This document shows, piece after piece, positions 1 to 11,669 of a stretch of 60,000 nt of DNA. The translations under genes were made by a program, and so were the position numbers. Each line of letters opens with the position of its first letter. Position 1 is the stretch's first letter. The stretch comes from Cryptomeria japonica (lineage: Eukaryota > Streptophyta > Pinopsida > Cupressales > Cupressaceae), in the NCBI RefSeq assembly GCF_030272615.1, contig NC_081415.1:105229796-105289795 (forward strand). The letters are read 5' to 3'. The notes beneath the pieces were generated by a model that worked only from the letters and a program-made list of their open reading frames with translations, was not told the DNA's origin and ran no database searches.

Positions 1-693
1 AATTTATTAACTAACCACCCTACACAAGACAAAAACATTAAAACACAAAGAAGGTTGACTCCTTCTCCTTAGAATGCTTTGCGACATGAGCCTTCTGTTG
101 AGACTCTCCCTGGTTGGTCTTCTTATCAGCCAACCGCTCTCTGCGGAACCTTTGGATATGACCAAGCTTCCCACAATAGTGACAGGTGAAATTCTTCTTG
201 GAACCATTCTCAGATGTGTGCTGTCCTTCTTCTGAGTGGACTCGTCTTTGCCTTTATCCTTGGCAGTAAATGCTTGTTCCGTATCGACCATGTCACTGTT
301 GCTACCAAACTGCTGTCTCGACCGAGCTTGCTGCAATAGCTTAGTGCACAACTCTTCAAACTCAAGTCAACATTAGTGGAGGTAATGTTGAGCGTCTCAA
401 TAAAGTGTTTGTAGGAGCGTGGTAGACTCTTTAGCGTAATCACTACCATGTCCTCCTCTTCCATCTTGTGACCAATGGCCACTAGTTGATCGCGTATATC
501 CTTGATCTTCATAAGATGCTCTTTCAGAGACATCTTCTCATCCATCATCATTGAAAATAGCATGTTCTTCAGAAAGAATGCTTGGCTCTTGTTTGAAGTC
601 TCATGGAGATCTTTCAAATTTGTCCATATCTTTGCAACTGGCTTGCGAGTTGGCACCTCTGGAAGTGTTTCATTGGTGACCAATAGTTTCAGC

Positions 694-3600
694 CAAAGAT
701 GTAAATATCTTAATCGACAATAAATCTTTTGGCCGGAAATTTAAAAAAAATTGGGAATCAGGAAAAAATCGGCAAAATTATTGAACATTTGAAAATATAT
801 AATTTCTTTAAATATTCTAAAAAAACACATGTATACACTAAATTTATAGAACACAATAGCATATTACTGGTTTCCATCATATATAAATCATAGTTTGAAT
901 CAAATACATAGCATATAGCAAAGTGATATACCAAAAAAACAAAACAAGTTCAAGTTCTAAATAGTAAATACGTTTGAGTCAAATACATATTGTAGAGTCT
1001 AGACCACTAAACAAATCAATCTGTGGAGTCTGAATACATATTAAGTTCATGGTTTCATATCATTGAAAACTAGAAATCATAGATTGCGTCTATGACTAAA
1101 GCTCAAAAAACTTTATTGCCGCTGAGTGGGTGCTCAAGTAGATGGTGTTGCAGCAGCAGCTGCTGTTGCTGCAATATCCTCAGCAGGTGAGGAATTTGCC
1201 TCTTCTGGATCAGCAAACTTGTCTCCTGCCTCCTCATGTTCTACCATCTGTGCCACCCATTCAACTACCTCCCTCTCCATCTCATCTAACTGATCGTTAG
1301 TGATAAATGCATCCACATCAATATCACCAGTAGCACCATCGGGTTTAACAATCCAATCCGTTGTGTATGGATCAATCTCATCAATGTCAAGTGTGTCATA
1401 TGAATTGTTCCCTTGTACCCTCTTTTCATGCAGTTGAAGGTTGTACCGCACATATACAAGGTCATTCAAGCGCTTTTGAGTCAACCTATTGTGCTTTTTT
1501 GTGTGAATGGCCTCAAAGACACTCTAGTTGCGCTCACAACCAAAAGCACTACAAGGCTGAGATAATATGCGGATTGCAAGCTTTTGAAGATTAGGCGTTG
1601 TGGCACCATAATCTTCCCACCACAGATCTGCAAGCATACAAATTGGCATTTATAAGTTGGTAAAGATTTTTATAAACTTAAAGATTGAAATAAATGGTAA
1701 AATAGATTTAAGAGCACATTTTTTTTTACCTAGCAGCATGGTGTCTCTCTTACGAATACCAATAGGTGAAGAAAACAATGGCCCATCTTCCTTCTTGTAC
1801 CTCTGCGACTCATCAACAATGAGGTCTTGAATATTTTCATCAGGAACCAACCTCTGAATACATGTGTCAAGGCCAAGTTGAACCTCCTCATCTATTTTGA
1901 TAGTGCGGGAGTAAAAGAACTTGGTGTTCAAATATTAGGCAGTAGCATGGATATGTTGGTGGAGTTGTCGGTTCCACCTTTGATCAATTATGCGCCATAT
2001 GGGTTCATATTTGGTCTCGTCTGACCCATACAAGTGCTAAATTGCCTCTTTGGCCTTATCCATGGCCTCATATAGATACCCTATGGGGTTTTTATCCCCA
2101 TCCACCATCCGTAGAACCCTCACCAACGACTCTGACAACTAGACACGACAAATTTAACAAAAATCAGCAATGTGTAATATTAGAAAATTAAAAAATAAAT
2201 CATCAATTGAAATTTGAACTTTGAAGACTTACATTGATGATCTCCTCCATGAGTTTGCCAAATCTATCATCAAAAACGGCCTTCACGACTTTCTCTGCTT
2301 CAGGCTTCCTACAATAAGGGCTCTCCAACCATCTTTTACTCACAAGCATCCTCTTTAGGTTGGGCTATGCATGTAATATGCTCTGTAAGTTGAGAAAGTT
2401 TGTGGCAAAACGTGTGACTCCTGAACGCACAAGATCCTTACCATCAGCGTGTTGTCTCATAAGCTCCAAGACCCATATGTGGTTGTAGATGTACTTTGTG
2501 ATTTACCTTCCATCTTTAACCACATTCTTCACCCAACTAAGTTTCCCTATGTCCCCGAGGAGTAAATCAAGGCAATGAGTAGCACAAGGGCTCCAAAATA
2601 ATGTCGGATGCCTAGCCTGTAGAAGTTTACCGACTGCCACATATGCAGCTGCATTATCGGTCACAACTTGAACAACTCCCACTTCGGTCACCACCTCATC
2701 CAACATGTTGCACAAGATTTCTGCATTCTTCACTTGATCTGAGGCATCAATCGATTTTAAAAATACCACCTGTCCCCTTGAAGCAACTAGAAAGTTTATG
2801 AGTGTCCTATTCCTACTAAACGGAATATTGTTGTAAAACCAAAATCTAGCCATTGCTGCTTTTGTCTGCTGATGCACTTCCTTATTCCATGAAGTACCTA
2901 ACAATCCAGGTTGCGCACCAGGAGTGTTACGAGGAATGAAAAACAAGATGTATTGCTGCCCACCCCAATATTTTCTGACCCTGTAGAACTGATATCTCTC
3001 ATTGGGGCTGCCATTGCCTTTGCTGTCCTCTTTTTTTCTACCTTCTTTTGCTCATATTCTGAAAGTCTTGCTTTTGCCTCTCTTTCAACCTCTTCAAGAC
3101 AATTTTGACATATCGTAATATTCCGTCCACTGATCTTTGCAAGGTGAATTTTGAGTCAGTATATGCCACCGGTCATAGTTTTCGTGCAATGGTTACAAAT
3201 AACCTCTCCTGGCACTGCACATGGTGTGCCATGTTTCCACATATGATCCCTCTTTCTACCACCACCTCTAGTTGCAGAAGCCATTGTCTTTTATAAAAAT
3301 TCGGAAGACACCTAGAAAAAGAGAACAAACATGGATCAATATGCCCTTGATACATAATACATATTACAAAAATATTGGGTGGCAATATATGCCATTAAGG
3401 AAAAAATGCTGGTCTTTATCTAGCTGATATTGGAAATGGCATTAAAAGTCTAGACTCTATACACATTATAGACATTCTGAAATATACAAAAATTGAGAAA
3501 ATGATTATGATCAAGCTTAGAAAAAGAGTGCTAGCAAATCACAAACCTATGAATGTATACAACAAGTAAGGTGCATGATATTATGTTATCGAAAAATCAG

Positions 3601-4562
3601 ATAATGAACATCATAGGTATTGACATGATAACAATCGGATAAAGTTTTGGTTGCTTAAGAGTGAGAAAGGTTGTGGATTTGAGGGGTCTGTGAAGGATAA
3701 AATGCATGTACAAATATTGTGTATAGAATGTCTCCATTGCTGTTTATATTTTTCTAGGGAGATCTTTGACGGTTGTAAAGGTTTTCTCTTGTCACACTTA
3801 CTAACATGAATGTAATGAAGATTTGATATTGTGACAAAATTCTAATATATTACAAGCTTTGTAATAGTCATTTGTTCACTACATATGGATTCATACAATT
3901 TAATTTGGATAACCAAGAATGCTTTTTGTAATGTTTGTACTTTGATGGTACATGTGCCCAGATCAATCCTTTTATCAAAGACTAAGCATCATTACATATG
4001 GAGGATGTTTAATAAATTAATACTAATGAATAACGTTCAATCTATATGCACGGAATAAAGTTTTTTTAATTACGAATTGTCATTGAACAATGGTGGCATG
4101 AATAACCATGATTGAACAATGGTGGCATGAAATTTGAATAACCCTGTTGATCACCATCAATTAGATCAAATCAGAATTCTTGTTAAGTTATAGGGATCGA
4201 TCCAAACTTGGAAGTGACAATTTGGAGTTTGGACGTCGGGCATGAGGGAAGTCGCAGAGGGATGTCGGGCGTCGGGTAGAAGGGAAGTTGCGGGCAGAGC
4301 CGTAGTTGCATGTTCCGGCAAAAAAAAAAACCTTTTTGCTTTCATTTCGCATGACCCTTTTTACATTTTAGGGTTCACGACTTTATTTTTAATGCCGATT
4401 TTTTGCATTTTAATCGTGTTTAAATCACGATCTTTTTCCACTTCGAATCATGATTTTTTTCGAATAAATTAGACGTGATTTAAATGAAGATTTAATCGTT
4501 TGGGCAAATGACTTGCAATAAATCGCGATTTGCCCGATTTTTTGACGATTTTTACATCCTTG
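694..4562 (-). mobile_element. hAT transposon with TIRs and 8-bp TSD, inside copia-1 gag
   Basis: The ends are imperfect terminal inverted repeats: the left reads CAAAGATGTAAATATC and the reverse complement of the right reads CAAGGATGTAAAAATC. The flanking 8-mers are GTTTCAGC (686-693) and GTTTCAAC (4563-4570), seven of eight identical, the 8-bp TSD expected for hAT. Subterminal sequence is rich in AATCG/CGATT motifs, as is common in this superfamily. The element is 3,869 bp and encodes a decayed transposase on the minus strand. The rest is AT-rich and non-coding, with a ~30-bp tandem duplication near 4080-4135. It interrupts copia-1 gag. Confidence 0.9.
1134..3284 (-). pseudogene. hAT transposase pseudogene, three exons
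   Basis: The exons are 3284-2233, 2138-1730 and 1627-1134, joined by GT-AG introns whose phases match. Exon 1 starts with ATG and a BED-type zinc finger (WKHGTPC, then CNHC and later IHLAK). It continues into the DUF659/RNase H-like core with VVTDNAAAYVAVGKLL and LFWSPCATHCLDLLL. Exon 3 ends with the hAT dimerisation region (CERN.SVFEAIHTKK.NRL, RLNDLVYVRYNL) and an Ala-rich tail. Disruptions: TGA at 3156-3158 inside the BED finger, a frameshift near 2946, a stop near 2500 and others in exons 1 and 2, and TAG at 1524-1526 replacing the conserved Trp. From family knowledge, ~65 residues also appear deleted between the FYNNIPFS and NRTLINFL motifs. This copy is inactive. Confidence 0.9.
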
Positions 4563-4706
4563 GTTTCAACAACATAATTGCTTCTCTGTTACGTTCATCA
4601 AACTTGTCCTGGTCTTTGCCCACCACTGTGGAACGAGTAGATTTACCTAGAACAATCTGATCGAGACACTGGTACTAAAAAATGGAGATCATCCTCTGCT
4701 TCCAGG

Positions 4707-5395
4707 CTAAGTCACAGAATATGGCAATTTTCATGGATGAGGTTCGAATTTAATTGAATTTCAAACTTTTATAAAAAAATCGTTCAAATTCGTCCATAAA
4801 GTTAGCAACTGTTGGGTCGCAGGTGCTGGTTTGCGGGTGTCTGCAACTGCTGGGTTGTCATCAGGTTTTCTCCAACAAGGGTCAATATGCGACGAAATAT
4901 TCAGCGACGGAAGTTTAAGTATGTGCGACGGTAAATGTCTCCTTAAACTTTAAGTTGAGGGAATCCTTCAACTTCAGTCGGATTTTCTGAAGGCAAATTT
5001 AAGTATGTGTGACAGTAAATGTCTCATATATTGTCGTCACTGAATATTCAGCGACGAAAGTTTGTTATTATCCATTGTTGGGGATTTCATATTTGTGCTT
5101 GGTAAAATTATTAGCGAAGGTCTGGAAATATTATTCAGCGCAGGGATTAATTAAGGAAGTTTGTTATCATATATGTATTTGTCGCGTATACATATAGTTA
5201 AGGATGCTTGAGGCGTGGATTAATTAAAGGAAGTTTGTTATTATATATATGCTGTCACATAAATGTCTCGTATACATATATTTAAAAATAAACAAAATTA
5301 TATAAGGCGAATTTTATCTGAATTTTCCCAGGTCAAATTTCATCCGAATTTCATGGCTATCGAATTCAAATTCGAATTCGAACCTTGTGACTTAG
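4707..5395. mobile_element. Non-autonomous hAT-like element (MITE-like) with TSD CTTCCAGG
   Basis: The left end is CTAAGTCACA and the right end is its complement TGTGACTTAG. Identical 8-mers CTTCCAGG flank it at 4699-4706 and 5396-5403. Removing the element and one TSD restores the copia-1 gag frame. The 689-bp interior has no credible ORF. It contains repeated short motifs such as GCGACGGAAGTTTAAG, TGCGACGGTAAATGTC and AAGGAAGTTTGTTAT. The 8-bp TSD favours hAT over Mutator (9 bp). Confidence 0.85.
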
Positions 5396-5470
5396 CTTCC
5401 AGGTATTGCAGTTCCTACCGTTGAACCATTGATTGGCCTGCAACATGATGTTGGTCAACGATGCCATCCC

Positions 5471-6328
5471 TCTTGTGTTGTTATGCACAAAAAACGAGGT
5501 CGGACACAAAATGTAAAAAATCTGATTTTTCTATCAAAAATCAATGAAAAACCTTCAGCAAGTGGTTGGCACAAATCCCAAGACAAATTTGCACAATATA
5601 CAAAACTTTGTTTTTAGGAAAAAAGGGTAAACCCTTGTACAAAATGATGATTTTTAGGAGAAAATTGCACAAAACCCAGATAATGAAACACAAACCCTAG
5701 CCACATTCCAGAAATACCAGTTTGGAAAAAAACAAAACCCTAGTAGGATTTCGAGTTTTGCTTTTAGAAATCACATAGGTCTCAAAAGAGCAAGCTGATG
5801 CCCAGACAAAGCCGACAGGTGAAAAAAATGGGCACCAAAACTCACCTGAAAATATCCCAACTTGGATCGGGTACACAAAAATGCGAATTTAAACAAAAAT
5901 CCGCCACATACCCAGATTGTCAAAAGTTGCACTGTTGCCCAAAAAAACGAAACTCGCGATTCTCTAAAAACCGTGTTCACTGCGAAAACACATAGAAAAA
6001 CGTGAAAAGCGAGCTGCTGTTGCCGCTCAAAATATGAAAATCTTAGAAATGACTCTCTTAAAACACCAATGGTAGAAAAAAATGCACTGATCACACATAA
6101 ATACGCTGCGAAAAACACAAATGCACGGGATAGAGTCGTGTTGGTAGAGAAAAAATGGTGCCACGAACCATAGAACTAGAAAAAAATCGCATGGGCCCAA
6201 AACTGAAAAATCCCTTGCAATTTGAGAAGCATGATTTTTCATAAAAAATCGTTTAAAAAATTCTGGAAAATAAATTCTAGGTAAGAAATTCATGAAATTT
6301 ATTTAAAACTTCGCCAAAAAAATGTTTG
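5471..6328 (-). other. Leader of copia-1, non-coding
   Basis: An AT-rich stretch between the PBS and gag, rich in short A runs on the plus strand. The open frames here (for example 5771-6118) are low-complexity, Phe-rich and resemble no domain I recognise. I see no other feature. Confidence 0.6.
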
Positions 6329-6343
6329 GCTTTGATAGTACCA
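6329..6343 (-). other. Primer-binding site of copia-1
   Basis: The minus strand reads TGGTACTATCAAAGC directly beside the LTR. This is the initiator-tRNA-Met type PBS of plant copia elements (TGGTATCAGAGC) with a 3-nt insertion and one substitution. The match is weaker than at the PBS of E, F and G. Confidence 0.6.
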
Positions 6344-6587
6344 TGAAACAATATTTCATTATCGATTGAATGATTTTAAATGGAGACGTAGTCTCCTTAT
6401 ATAGAGAAATAATGAAAGACAAAATAGAAACTTTCTAAATTACCTAATTGACGTAGAAAATAGAAACTATCTAATAAACTAAAGAAGCCTAAAAGACATA
6501 AAATGACCATTATAAGATAATCTAATATTATCTTAATAGGGCCACCATGATGTGTTACCACTTGAGGCAGGGTATTATCATTGAACA
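6344..6587 (-). repeat. 5' LTR of copia-1
   Basis: This is a 244-bp stretch with TG...CA ends next to the PBS. In element orientation it begins TGTTCAATGATAATACCC and ends ATATTGTTTCA. A TATA box (CTATATAAGG, plus 6396-6405) lies about 60 bp before its end. The outer boundary (6587) is inferred from the TG dinucleotide only, because the partner LTR is outside the window, so no TSD can be checked. Confidence 0.6.
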
Positions 6588-7063
6588 CATTGTGGCCAAA
6601 TGATTGACTAAGACGTTACTATTATGATTTGATTTACTATTGTCTGTAAATGAGACCATCCTTGCCTTGAAGTCATTTTGACTAAGCAGCATAAAATAAT
6701 TGGAGTGCTAGGAGAAATCTTCAACTCAATCAAAACTGGGTATTACCAATTTGCAGAATTACGTGCACAATAAATCCTAAAGCGATTACCTTCCTGGTAC
6801 ATTGGAGGGGAAAATTGGATCACAATGGAAATAGGAAGGCAACACATCAACATGAAACTATTTAGATTGATTTGTACATTGTTTTATCCTTAGTTACAAC
6901 TTGCAACCAAAGAATCATTAAAAACAATTGATTCTAGTTTTGACTAAGATAAAAAGTAGTTTAGTTACTCAAACAATTAGTTTATCCATGCAAAGTAGTT
7001 CCTTGTTCTGTTTATTGAATTTTGAAGATGAAACACAATGCATCTTCAAAGTGTCTCCTCATA
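6588..7063. other. Intergenic or intron-like sequence between copia-1 and element D
   Basis: This is AT-rich sequence with no codon bias and no domain. Removing D (7069-33110) makes it contiguous with 33116 onward, which leads into the RING-CH exon at 33651. It is therefore best read as intron of that gene. Confidence 0.5.
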
Positions 7064-7068
7064 AGTAC

Positions 7069-8982
7069 TGTTATGTTGCAAACATACATGCCCCATTGCA
7101 ATGTGGGCCCCCACTTTTTTGCTTCCTAGTGTAGGTGTTTTAGTTAGTCGTCTTTAGCTTGGCAGTGGTCCTAGTTGCTAACCTTTGCTCTTGAGAGGAC
7201 GTAAGTTTTGTCAAATTAGGATTTGAGGTAAGTTAAAGTTGCATATTTTGTCAATGTTGCAAAAGTTGTCAAAGTTGTCGATGTTGTCAGGTGCATGATG
7301 TTGTGAGGAACTAATAAATGAGCTAGGAGTGGTAAGCTTGCTTGTAATTTTGTTAGGAATTGCAACCATAACACCTTAAGGTCACGCATTTCAAGACCAC
7401 ATTATGTAAGACCTAGGAGGGGAAAATTATGAAAATTTGTATAAGTATGTGGTCAACCCCCTCCTGGCATGTACAAATTTGTGCAAGGTTGGGGGTGTAA
7501 ACTGTGCACTAGTGTCAAACCCAAGCTCATGATCAAGTTCTTAAGTGTCGAAGTGTTGAACCAAGGGGGTAATTTCGTGTACAAATTAGTGTGATTAAGG
7601 CCTAGGTTCTACCCATGGAGGAAATGATGAAAATTTATCTTAGGCGAGATTCAACCCTTCTTGAGCATGCACAACTTGTGTTTGCAAGATCCCATGTGTT
7701 TGCAAGATCCCAAAGTCCGCTCTCATGTTTTGGCATCAAGGGTCCTTAATTCCACCCAAGGGGGGTGAGTTGTGCAAAGCTACCCTCCATATGGGCCCAT
7801 GCACAAAGTTGTGCAAAGCACCCTTCCATATGTGCTCCAACCTAGGTTTGTGCATGACACTACCTCAAGTGCTCTCATAAGCTGTGCACTCATACCCCTA
7901 ATTGCCAATCAAGATTGTGTAGGGCCACTTTCCTTTTGAGCTCAAGGCGGAAAATGGAAAGGTTTTAAATCATAGTGGCCAAGATGAGATCAAGTTGTGT
8001 AGACACCTATCTTAGATGCGCTTAGCAATCTTGTGCGTCCAAACTCTCAAGATGTGCCCCCTTTAATTTGTGCACATAGGCACCTAAATCCTGCCCAACA
8101 TCTATGCTTGTGCATTTCATCTTCTCAAAGCCGCTCAGCTCCAACTTTGTGCAAACTCTAGTGTCTTATGCGCTCTAGCAACTTACCTTGTGCATAGCAC
8201 CCATGTCAATCCCGCCCATGCATCTTGTTTGTGCACACCACCTACCTAAACCTGCTTCTCATTATTGTTGCATACCCCTACCTATGTTGTGCAAACAAGT
8301 TACTAAATCCTGCTCAAGGCATTTATTGGTGCAAGATACCCCCTAGAATGTGCCATAGTTAATTGTGCATGTGTAACCTTCAAATGTGCTCATTAAGGAG
8401 TGCAAGTGGGCACTTCAAATCTGCTATGCATGCCTAGACCTAATATGCACCCAAGGGCCCTTGGAGAAGTGGTAAGGAGTAACCAGGTCAGATCAGACCT
8501 CAAAGCATATTGATCAGACCTTTAAACAAGGAAAGATCAGACCTAGGATGGTGAATTAGACCCTAAACAACATCAGAGATCAGACCTAAAACTCAACTCA
8601 GATCTAGAGGCATTAAACTCAGACCTAGATTGTGAAAAATCAGAATCAATTCTCTTCAACTCAGAGCGCTGAGGTAATTAAATCTGAATATGGTATTTGA
8701 ATGGTGTTGAGGAGGGCTGCGCTAGACCTTCATTTATACCCCCCTCTTGATAAACAATCATGATGATACTCATGGCTGACTCATTTGTGCAAGTTAACCC
8801 CCAAAACCCGCTCCACATATTGTGCACATGTACTTCTGTAATGTGCTCAAAGAGGATGAAGGAAGATAAAAGGTTGGATGAAGAATTAAGTTGGCTAAGG
8901 TGTCTAGGTGGTAAAGAACATTTTAATTTATGAAATGCCAAGCCACCCCTAGTGGAGGAGATGTGACTATTGATTGAGATAC
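7069..8982 (+). repeat. U3-like part of D with recurrent TTGTGCA motifs
   Basis: This non-coding stretch has many irregularly spaced occurrences of TTGTGCA or TGCACAA, mostly between 7440 and 8450, each in a different context. It occupies the place of the hairpin array in B and C. No reading frame here looks real. Confidence 0.5.
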
Positions 8983-8990
8983 CTATAAAA
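8983..8990 (+). promoter_or_regulatory. First TATA box of D (P1)
   Basis: CTATAAAA is followed by GGAGGATGGGGCATCATCATTT. The same layout (TATA, G-rich tract, then CATCATCATTTA) occurs at the first TATA box of C in inverted orientation, which supports a conserved promoter. Confidence 0.5.
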
Positions 8991-10392
8991 GGAGGATGGG
9001 GCATCATCATTTAACAACAATTCAAATCATAAACAAGCAGACCAGAGTGATTTTAGGAGCAGATTGAAAGTTTTCACCAGTACACTAGGGCAAATCATTA
9101 GATCAGATTTAGAAGCAAAGTTAGACTTAGTGCAAATTCAGGACTGAGTTAATCAAAATCAGAAGTTAATCAAAGGAAATCAAACCTGGAGGGATGAAAT
9201 CAGACATGTGGAATCACCATTTTCAGATTAGGAAAGTTTTGGAAGCATGACAATTGTAATGTTATAATGTTAAGTTGAATTCTATTTCATTGTTCTTGAT
9301 TCCTAAATATGTTCTTTTCAGGTTTGACATGTGAAGAGGATATATGGAGCACGGAGGTGGACTCATCAACATGAAGAACAAAATTTACAAGTTCAAGGAA
9401 AGCGTCAAGATGAGGACTATCTCAAGCATGAGGGTGATTAAAGGGAGATTAATCAACATCATGAAGGAGCTAGCACATTCATGCCGAGGACTCATACATC
9501 AACATCCACGAGTTTAAGTTGGCAACATGAGGAGCTCAACGTAGTCAAAGCTTTCATTACATCATGAGTGACAGAGGTATCAAGATTCAAGGCAAGGAGG
9601 GAGTTAACATATAAACCTCACACTTTCAACATCGCACTACAAAGGGAGACTAGTTCAAGAACTTTAAGATGAGGACTCAAAAAGGGAAAAGCATGAGACT
9701 ATCTTGAATTTCATTTGGAAATCCAAGAATCAGGGTCAGTATAAGGAGGTAATTCCGATTAGGGACATTATGCACAAGAGGATCAAGTGTGGACACCATT
9801 AGGTTAGGATTAAGCATCAAGGGTATATTCACACTTGGTTTGTTAGGAGGAGGTAGGATGTTCAAGGTGAAATGCGTCACAAGGAAGATTTCAAAGTTAG
9901 AGGATGGAAGAGTAAGAACGATCAAGTTGGATAGCTTCAGAAGAGTTAATCAAAGTTAGAAGGTTTGATCACCAAGATGATGCAATTCAAGAATATGTCC
10001 CATCATCATCACAACTGAGCTTGGAAATGTTGAGTATCAAGAGATATTGCCCCAACACAAACACTTTTCTGTGATGATCTACAAGACAAGTGGGCTGAGG
10101 TGGCATCCAATCATCATCAAACCAATCATGAGATTCCTAGTCAACATGTCCAAGTACATTGACCTTGATTCACCTAGTGAAGGAGAAAGTGACACATGGC
10201 ATTACCTTCGAGATTGTTTTACATACCTAACCTCATTCCTAATTGGCGTACATTCAAAGAAGGACATGTCTCCTAAATATTGTAATAATTTCATTGGTCG
10301 AAGGGAGTTGGTTGTAACTAACCCTAATTAAGGTTTTATTATGTAATCTTGGCTATTGATCTTGAATCAATTTGAGCCATTGAATTGACCTC
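8991..10392 (+). other. Spacer of D between its two TATA boxes
   Basis: About 1.4 kb of non-coding, purine-rich sequence with repeated CATGAGGA and AACATGAAG words. The 94-codon frame at 10047-10331 has no recognisable domain. In element A a long ORF occupies the corresponding position. Confidence 0.5.
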
Positions 10393-10399
10393 TATATAA
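10393..10399 (+). promoter_or_regulatory. Second TATA box of D (P2)
   Basis: TATATAA in CCTCTATATAAGGCC. It is followed by CTCATTTGTAAAGG, which matches the sequence after the P2 TATA of B and C (TCATTTGTAAAGG on their sense strand). An inverted CCCTAATTA motif lies ~60 bp upstream in both. Confidence 0.6.
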
Positions 10400-11661
10400 G
10401 GCCTAGACCTCTCATTTGTAAAGGTTAATAGTTAATAGAGAGTTCAGTAACAAAAGTAATTAGCAAGTAGAGTAGAATAGGAGGAAAGGAGATTGTTGCC
10501 AAGGCTTTGTTGTAATAAACATACTATTTTCATTGAAAATATGGTGGATCTCGTGTGCTATTTCAACATGTTGCATGGTCTCTACTTCTCATAGTTTAGA
10601 TGTGTTAGATGTATGGAAGACATTATTGTTGATGAATGATGAAGCCTATTGTTCATATCACTTGAAATTTGTTGATTGCAAGTTGCAATGCGTGGTTAGA
10701 CTAAATTTATCAAAAATCTTAACTTCAATTGCTTTATGCTCATTGTTCATAACATTGGTGCTTATGATACGAAAATCATTCACTTAACCTTAGGAGATTG
10801 TACCATCTTTGTGTGGTTGTTTCCTCATGGTGAAGCGAAGGTTGGTTTGGTTGTGTTGATGTGTGTTTTATGCACATAACATTTCAGAATAAAATACCAA
10901 GGTAATTTACCCTCTCTTGAACAAAATCACCTCAGATGCTAAGGGTAAGATCAACTAAAATGATTCCAAGGTTTCTACATGTCAGGTCTTGATGAGTGGG
11001 TAACTCAATGGTCGATGTGAATTGCTATGTTCACTTGGGGACTTACACAAATGTTTGGATTATTTTCTTCGATCATGAAATATGTGGAATAGGTGTGCTG
11101 ACAACTTAGGATTTAGCAATGTAGTTCCAGACTTAATTCTTACTAAAAAGGGGCAAAGGGAATAGAGTTCAAGAAATCTATTCTAGGCCTAGGAATGTAG
11201 GAAATGATGAACAAATTTAATAGAATCAAACTAGGCAGGGTCTCACAAACAGGTATTGACACAAGCTTAGTGCAATCGTCTAAGGTATACTCAAGGATTT
11301 TCAGACTATTACCATCAAAAGTTGACACCATCCAAGCTGATGCTTGTCAAGGGACACATAATAGTTGAAGTTAAGCTTACTCAAATATCCAGTCGACCAC
11401 ACAAGGCGCACTTACCAACGGCAAGGGGCTAGTGGTATGGATTAAGGATTCCACACAAATATATTCAACAAATCTTTCACTCAATCTAATAAACATGAAA
11501 TCAAATTCTAATCTAACTTGGAGGAATTGAGAACCATGAATGCAAAACAACATTTGAAGAGCAAAATCACCAACAATTGAACAATGATTTAGATTCAAAT
11601 AGCTGTAGCATATACCAACAATTCTACAAAAACTCTCTCTTACAAATGAGAGACAAGGAGG

Positions 11662-11669
11662 TATATATA
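11662..11669 (-). promoter_or_regulatory. Second TATA box of A (P2)
   Basis: The minus strand reads CTATATATAC, followed by CTCCTTGTCTCTCATTTGTA. This matches the CTCATTTGTA context after the P2 TATA in D. It lies ~140 bp downstream of the ORF stop. Confidence 0.5.

Larger units (their letters stand above)
1..5462 (-). pseudogene. gag: Broken copia Gag (UBN2 type), in three pieces
   Basis: The pieces, in reading order, are about 5462-5404, 4698-4571 and 685-1. The first piece carries the N-terminal WFNGRN...TWKQRM motif of copia Gag. The second continues through CLDQIVLGK and the DERNREAIM region. The third has the ETSNKSQAFFLKNMLFSM and LKSLPRSYKHFIETLN core of the UBN2 domain. Lesions: a TAG at 4675-4677 where the family has Glu, a frameshift near 350, and a degenerate zinc knuckle near 120-185 (CHYCGKLGHIQRFR) in which the last Cys is Arg. 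Gag would form the virus-like particle. This copy cannot be translated. Confidence 0.85.
1..6587 (-). mobile_element. Ty1/copia retrotransposon copia-1, 5' part (runs off the left edge)
   Basis: A minus-strand copia element enters from the left edge. Reading in its own direction one sees an LTR (6344-6587), a primer-binding site (6329-6343), a leader of about 0.85 kb, and a gag frame that reaches position 1. The protease to RNase H region and the 3' LTR lie outside the window. Two DNA transposons (694-4562 and 4707-5395) have inserted into gag. Removing each one together with one TSD copy restores the gag frame across both junctions, which fixes the order of events. It probably sits in an intron of the RING-CH gene downstream, because the sequence on its right (6588-7063) is non-coding and intron-like. 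Confidence 0.85.
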
